From: an uncultured Bacteroidales bacterium
Lineage (GTDB): Bacteria; Bacteroidota; Bacteroidia; Bacteroidales; UBA932
NCBI GenBank assembly: GCA_937901105.1
Contig: CALCHD010000195.1
Location: 1 to 9,644, forward strand
Length of the DNA: 9,644 nucleotides
Direction: 5' to 3'
Below are positions 5,343-9,644 of this stretch, piece by piece. Position 1 is the first letter of the stretch. The number at the start of each line of letters is the position of its first letter. The notes under the pieces were generated by a model, which worked only from the letters and a program-made list of their open reading frames with translations, did not search any database and was not told the DNA's origin. A program made the translations under genes and the position numbers.

Positions 5343-8300
5343 TTATTTAGCAGCGCACCACTTGCGGGCGTTGATGAACATCTCAATCCAAGGGGTGATC
5401 TCCTGTGAACGAAGTTCAGCAGGGTAGTGAGCCCAGTTCCAAGGGCGCAAGCAGCGCTCTGGGTGAGGCATCATTGCCAAGTGACGGCCGTCTGTGCTAC
5501 ATACGCCGGCAATTCCAGCAGGTGAACCGTTAGGGTTAGCAGGGTATGCATCGTAGTTGTAACGTGCAGCAACAACAACGTTATCCATACCTGCAGGGAA
5601 TGAGAATTTACCCTCACCGTGGGCAACCCAGATACCTAGCTTGCTGCCAGAAAGCGAGCGAAGCATAATAGATGGGCTGTTCTCAATACCAACGCCTACG
5701 AATGCACTCTCATATTTGTGTGAGTTGTTGTGAACCATCTTTGGAGAAAGCTCACGTGCAGTAGGGGTAAGAAGACCCAACTCTGCCATCAGCTGACAAC
5801 CGTTACAGATACCCAAGCTCATTGTATCCTCACGAGCGTAGAACGCGTCAAGGGCAGCCTTAGCTTTAGCATTGTACAAGAACGCACCAGCCCAACCTTT
5901 AGCAGAACCAAGAGTATCGGCATTTGAGAAACCGCCAACGAATACAATCATCTTAACCTCCTCAAGAGTCTCGCGTCCGGAAATCAAGTCAGTCATGTGA
6001 ACATCCTTAACTCTGAAACCTGCAAGGTGAAGTGCCCAAGCCATCTCACGGTCACCGTTAGAACCTTTCTCACGGATGATAGCAGCCATAGGGGCGTCAG
6101 CAGCAGGAGCAAGAGCAGAAGAACCCTCAGCAACTGGAGCTGCAACGCCAGAATAAGAACTCAAAGAACCTGTAAAGCCCTCTGGGAAAGAGTACACCAA
6201 AGGCTGCTTTTTATAATTAACAAATCTCTCCTTAGCGCAAGTCTCGCCAACCTGACGGATATCGAACAAATATGAAGTCTTGAACCAAACGTCTCTCAAA
6301 GAGTCAATGTCCAAAGAAACTGCATCAGAAGCACCAAAGCCGGTAAGAACCACCTTGCGTGCAGGAAGGTAGTTACCAATTGCGTAACCCTTAACGCCGC
6401 ACTCAGCCAAAGCAGCAGCAACTGAATCAACAGAAGCAGAAGCCACCTGAACAAGTACACCTGGAGTCTCAGAGAACAACGCTCTGAAGATAGAATCTGA
6501 ACCGCCATTGCAGCCCCACTCCTTGGCAATCATCTCAAGGGCGCGGGCATTGATAGCCAAACCGCCGTTTACATTAGGGAAACACATCTCAAGAGCAGTA
6601 GTGATAAGACCACCGGCAGAAATGTCATGACCTGCAAGAACAAGCTCATCGGCAACCAATTTCTGAACAGCAGCAAATGCTGAAGCAAAATAAGCAGGAT
6701 TCTCAACATCAGGGGCAATATTACCTACCTGGCCAACAATCTGTGCAAAAGCAGAACCGCCAAGAGGGAATGCCTCTTTAGCGTCAGAACCTGCAGCAGC
6801 AGAAGCAGCACCGTCCACAAATGGGATATACATCAATACACTGTCGGGATTATTCTGAAGGTTAGGATGCACAATCTTGTTGATATCCTCCACAGGTGCT
6901 ACGGTAGAGATGATCACTGTACCAGGAGATAGCACTTTTTCTCCCGACGGATATTTCTGTGTCATACTCATACTGTCCTTTCCGGTAGGGATGTTGATGC
7001 CAAGGGCACAAGAGAAATCGCTGGCACCCTTCACAGCCTTGAACAGACGGGTATCCTCACCCTCGTTGCGGCAAGGCCACATCCAGTTTGCACTCAAAGA
7101 AATGCCTTTGATGCCGTCTTTCAAAGGAGCCCAAACCACGTTGGTAAGAGCCTCCGAGATAGCCATGCGGGAACCTGCAGCAGAATCAACCATAGCAACC
7201 ATAGGGGCGTGGCCCATAGAAGTTGCAATACCCTCCTTATTATTATAGCCGATAGCGGTAACACCAAGGTTGTTCAAAGGAAGCTGGATCTCACCGCAAG
7301 TCTGCTGGCCTGCGATAAGGCCGGTAACTGAACGGTCAACCTTGTTTGTCAACCAGTCCTTACAAGCAACGCTCTCCAACTGTAGAACCTGGCCAACGTA
7401 GTACTCAAACTTTGCAGGATCGTAAGCAAGAGGTGCGTAAGTATAATCTGCGGTAACGTCCTTCATATAAGTTTTAGGGGCGCTTCCGAACATATCCTCC
7501 ATAGCAAGGTCAATGGCAGCCTCGCCGGTCTTCTCATTGCGCAAAGTGAAGTTGTGCTCTCCGGTAGTCTCGCCAATCACATACATTGGAGAACGCTCAC
7601 GGTCTGCAATAGCCTTAAGCTCCTCAATATCCTTCTCCTGCATAACAAGACCCATTCTCTCCTGGCTCTCGTTGCCAATGATCTCTTTAAGCGATAGGGT
7701 AGGGTCACCTACAGGAAGCTTGCTGATATCAATGTTTCCGCCGGTCTCCTCTACAAGCTCAGAAAGACAGTTAAGGTGTCCGCCTGCACCGTGGTCGTGA
7801 ACACTTATAATAGTGTTGTTCTCCGACTCTGCAATAGCACGGATAGCATTGTAAGCCCTCTTCTGCATCTCAGGGTTAGAACGCTGGATAGCATTCAGCT
7901 CAATTGCATTCGCATACTGGCCGGTATCAACGCTACTTACAGCGCCGCCACCCATACCAATGCGGTAGTTGTCACCACCAAGAAGAACAACTTTATCTCC
8001 AACAGCAGGCTTCTCCTTAAGGGCGTCGCGTTTTTTAGCGTAGCCCACACCACCTGCCAACATAATCACTTTATCAAAACCGAACTTTCTCTGTGCCTCA
8101 AACTCAGCAGTAAGCAAACTTCCGCAGATGATACACTGGCCGAACTTGTTGCCGAAATCAGAAGCACCGTTGGAAGCCTTGGTAAGGATCTCCTGCGGGC
8201 TCTGGTATAGCCAAGGGCGGGCAGGGGTCTTCTCCCAGTCACGCTCTACAGCCATAGCTGCAGCACAAGACTCGTCTGCAAGATCAGCAGCACCTTTTCC

Positions 8301-9239
8301 TGCCTCTGTGCTCAAATGGGCATTGATGCCTGCGGTTGCCTCAACACCCTCGTTGAATCTTGGGTAAGAGGTCATGTAACATGCAGTACCAGCTATCGGG
8401 AAGCTGCCCTTACCACCAGCAATACGGTCGCGGATCTCTCCACCTGAACCGGTTGCCGCACCGTTGAAAGGCTCAACAGTGGTAGGGAAGTTGTGGGTCT
8501 CAGCCTTAAGGGAGATAACGGTGTCAACCTCTTTGGCTACGAACTCTGAAGGCTGGCTTCCGCTTACAGGGTGGAACATTGCCACTTTAGGACCCTCAAG
8601 GAATGCACAGTTGTCTTTGTATGCACTTACAATAAGATTAGGATTCTCCTGCGATGTCTTCTTGATCATCTTGAACAAAGAGCTCTCCATCTCCTTGCCG
8701 TCAATGATGAACACGCCGTTGAAGATCTTGTGGCGGCAGTGCTCCGAGTTAACCTGTGAGAAACCGAACACCTCACTGTCTGTAAGGCCGCGGCCAAGCT
8801 TCTTGCTCAAACCTTTCAAGTACTCAATCTCCTCCGGGTTAAGCGCAAGGCCCTCCTGCTTGTTGTAGCTCTCAAAATCCTCAATGTAAATCACAGGATC
8901 AGGCTGCTTGTCTATAGTATAGATCTCCTGGTCCAAACCTTTATAGAATCTCTGAAGCATCTTGTCGTACTGTGCATCCTCGCCCTCTACAGGGAAGAAC
9001 TCCTCCATACGCTCAATGCCGCAGATGTTCATGTTCTGGGTAATCTCTACAGCGGTAGTACTCCAAGGGGTGATCATCTCACGCCTAGGACCAACAAAAT
9101 TTCCGCTTACAGTCTCGCCCTCCAAAAGGGAAGCGTTGCCAAAAAGCCACTGCAGCGCACTGATATTCTCTTGAGAAAGCATCTCTTTAGCCTTAACAGC
9201 TATAACCGTACCATTGCCGGCACCAAAGAATAAAATCAT
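5343..9239 (-). CDS. purL: Phosphoribosylformylglycinamidine synthase, long single-chain type
   Basis: The enzyme makes FGAM from FGAR, glutamine and ATP in de novo purine synthesis in the cytoplasm. The order is that of the long type: N-terminal domain with ITPWSTTAVEI (56-66); linker with NSEHCRHK (164-171); first AIRS-like ATP domain with ETHNFPT (247-253) and GAATGSGGEIRD (260-271); second AIRS-like half with TGKDSMSM and AGHDISAGG; and a C-terminal class I glutaminase. The glutaminase shows GGFSNADTLGSAKGWA, GICNGCQLM with nucleophile C1145, and HPERCLRP with H1259 and E1261. All catalytic residues are intact. At 1298 residues it is somewhat longer than usual; Ala/Ser-rich stretches around GAASAAAGSDA and SSALAPAADAP account for part of this. 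ATG at 9239 begins the usual MILFF; no near Shine-Dalgarno is seen. It is monocistronic, with no other pur gene beside it. Confidence 0.97.
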   Translation of the reverse strand: MILFFGAGNGTVIAVKAKEMLSQENISALQWLFGNASLLEGETVSGNFVGPRREMITPWSTTAVEITQNMNICGIERMEEFFPVEGEDAQYDKMLQRFYKGLDQEIYTIDKQPDPVIYIEDFESYNKQEGLALNPEEIEYLKGLSKKLGRGLTDSEVFGFSQVNSEHCRHKIFNGVFIIDGKEMESSLFKMIKKTSQENPNLIVSAYKDNCAFLEGPKVAMFHPVSGSQPSEFVAKEVDTVISLKAETHNFPTTVEPFNGAATGSGGEIRDRIAGGKGSFPIAGTACYMTSYPRFNEGVEATAGINAHLSTEAGKGAADLADESCAAAMAVERDWEKTPARPWLYQSPQEILTKASNGASDFGNKFGQCIICGSLLTAEFEAQRKFGFDKVIMLAGGVGYAKKRDALKEKPAVGDKVVLLGGDNYRIGMGGGAVSSVDTGQYANAIELNAIQRSNPEMQKRAYNAIRAIAESENNTIISVHDHGAGGHLNCLSELVEETGGNIDISKLPVGDPTLSLKEIIGNESQERMGLVMQEKDIEELKAIADRERSPMYVIGETTGEHNFTLRNEKTGEAAIDLAMEDMFGSAPKTYMKDVTADYTYAPLAYDPAKFEYYVGQVLQLESVACKDWLTNKVDRSVTGLIAGQQTCGEIQLPLNNLGVTAIGYNNKEGIATSMGHAPMVAMVDSAAGSRMAISEALTNVVWAPLKDGIKGISLSANWMWPCRNEGEDTRLFKAVKGASDFSCALGINIPTGKDSMSMTQKYPSGEKVLSPGTVIISTVAPVEDINKIVHPNLQNNPDSVLMYIPFVDGAASAAAGSDAKEAFPLGGSAFAQIVGQVGNIAPDVENPAYFASAFAAVQKLVADELVLAGHDISAGGLITTALEMCFPNVNGGLAINARALEMIAKEWGCNGGSDSIFRALFSETPGVLVQVASASVDSVAAALAECGVKGYAIGNYLPARKVVLTGFGASDAVSLDIDSLRDVWFKTSYLFDIRQVGETCAKERFVNYKKQPLVYSFPEGFTGSLSSYSGVAAPVAEGSSALAPAADAPMAAIIREKGSNGDREMAWALHLAGFRVKDVHMTDLISGRETLEEVKMIVFVGGFSNADTLGSAKGWAGAFLYNAKAKAALDAFYAREDTMSLGICNGCQLMAELGLLTPTARELSPKMVHNNSHKYESAFVGVGIENSPSIMLRSLSGSKLGIWVAHGEGKFSFPAGMDNVVVAARYNYDAYPANPNGSPAGIAGVCSTDGRHLAMMPHPERCLRPWNWAHYPAELRSQEITPWIEMFINARKWCAAK

Positions 9240-9283
9240 AAGTGTTATATTTAATGAATTTGTATATTTTCTCTCTCCTTACA

Positions 9284-9312
9284 ATAACCTATACGCGCGT
9301 ACGCGCATAAAA
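9284..9312 (-). promoter_or_regulatory. Possible purL promoter region with a 12-bp perfect palindrome
   Basis: GCGCGTACGCGC (9295-9306) is a perfect palindrome in an otherwise AT-rich gap. On the minus strand it lies between TTTT (9309-9312) and a -7-like TAGGTTAT (9284-9291), about 45-55 nt before the purL start. Both promoter boxes deviate from consensus and the spacing is 17 nt, so the promoter is weakly supported; the palindrome itself is plain to see. Confidence 0.3.
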
Positions 9313-9427
9313 CCGCGCTAATTTAGGAAAAATAACCCATAAAACCATCCCAATACCCCATAAAAAGGAGCATTTGCTCTTCCCGACAGAGGTTTTTTAA
9401 CTTTTTTGCAAAATTTTTAAAAAATAA

Positions 9428-9458
9428 TTTGGAGATTAAAAAATAATGCCTACCTTTG
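9428..9458 (+). promoter_or_regulatory. Bacteroides-type promoter of the tRNA-Val genes
   Basis: TTTG (9428-9431), 19 nt, then TACCTTTG (9451-9458) matches the -33 TTTG and -7 TAnnTTTG consensus exactly, with proper spacing. Transcription would begin a few bases before the first tRNA. Confidence 0.85.
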
Positions 9459-9476
9459 CAACCGCAAAAACGAAAA

Positions 9477-9551
9477 GGGAGCATAGCTCAGCTGGTTTAG
9501 AGCACCTGCCTTACAAGCAGGGGGTCACAGGTTCGAATCCTGTTGCTCCCA
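9477..9551 (+). tRNA. tRNA-Val, anticodon UAC
   Basis: All arms pair: acceptor GGGAGCA/TGCTCCC, D stem GCTC/GAGC, anticodon stem CCTGC/GCAGG around the loop CTTACAA (anticodon TAC, reading GUA and probably other Val codons), and T stem ACAGG/CCTGT with loop TTCGAAT. It is 75 nt long including discriminator A at 9551. CGA follows instead of CCA, so the 3' CCA must be added after transcription. Confidence 0.97.
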
Positions 9552-9589
9552 CGAAAGTGGAAACAAAAGTTCTTTTTCAAAATTAATTC

Positions 9590-9644
9590 GGGAGCATAGC
9601 TCAGCTGGTTTAGAGCACCTGCCTTACAAGCAGGGGGTCACAGG
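9590..9644 (+). tRNA. tRNA-Val, anticodon UAC, second tandem copy, cut by the window edge
   Basis: The 55 visible bases are identical to the first copy, through the anticodon arm to the 5' half of the T stem. It starts 113 nt after the first, across a 38-nt AT-rich spacer with no promoter of its own, so the two are probably co-transcribed. The end lies outside the window. Confidence 0.95.

Noticed and set aside
6296..6529. Leucine-rich open frame on the purL strand
   Set aside because: It is another reading frame of purL codons; the hydrophobic look comes from frame-shifted Ala/Ser codons.
9477..9644. Attachment-site duplication at the tRNA genes
   Set aside because: The second copy is a full tandem tRNA start, not a short 3' tRNA fragment, and no integrase is near; an ordinary tandem tRNA pair explains it.

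Overview
The window looks like a chromosomal segment of a Bacteroidota (probably Bacteroidales) genome. The reasons are a tRNA promoter that matches the Bacteroides-type consensus exactly (TTTG, 19 nt, TAnnTTTG), tRNA genes without an encoded CCA end, weak or absent Shine-Dalgarno sites, and a single-chain long-type PurL. The species cannot be told from what is visible.

Layout. At 1-1349 (+) lies the C-terminal half of pyruvate, phosphate dikinase (ppdK), cut by the window edge and closed by a clear terminator. From about 1400 to 3800 there is an AT-richer, mobile-looking island with two minus-strand genes: an Rpn-type PD-(D/E)XK nuclease/putative transposase (1574-2518) and a REP-associated-type HUH tyrosine transposase, or RAYT (2830-3675). 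At 3851-5188 (+) is a PIN-PhoH fusion protein. At 5343-9239 (-) is the 1298-residue phosphoribosylformylglycinamidine synthase PurL. At 9477-9644 (+) a promoter drives two tandem tRNA-Val(UAC) genes, the second cut by the window edge.

The housekeeping genes (ppdK, phoH, purL, tRNA) are ordinary. The island between them is not. Five copies of one short palindrome (arms of the type GCCCATTGGGAC / GTCCCAGTGGGC around a 3-nt loop) sit only between genes, all in the same orientation. Two copies identical over 34 nt bracket the RAYT gene, as expected if this RAYT works on this REP family. The Rpn and RAYT genes, which are unrelated in sequence, each end in the same 110-bp double-hairpin/terminator block (106 of 110 positions identical). 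The island therefore reads as two repeats of the unit REP - 110-bp block - gene, closed by a third REP. The Rpn gene also carries an in-frame 12-bp tandem repeat just before its C-terminal segment, where studied Rpn genes show length-variable repeats and an intragenic antitoxin.

Apart from the tRNA promoter, promoter calls are weak. The start codons of the two island genes are uncertain.
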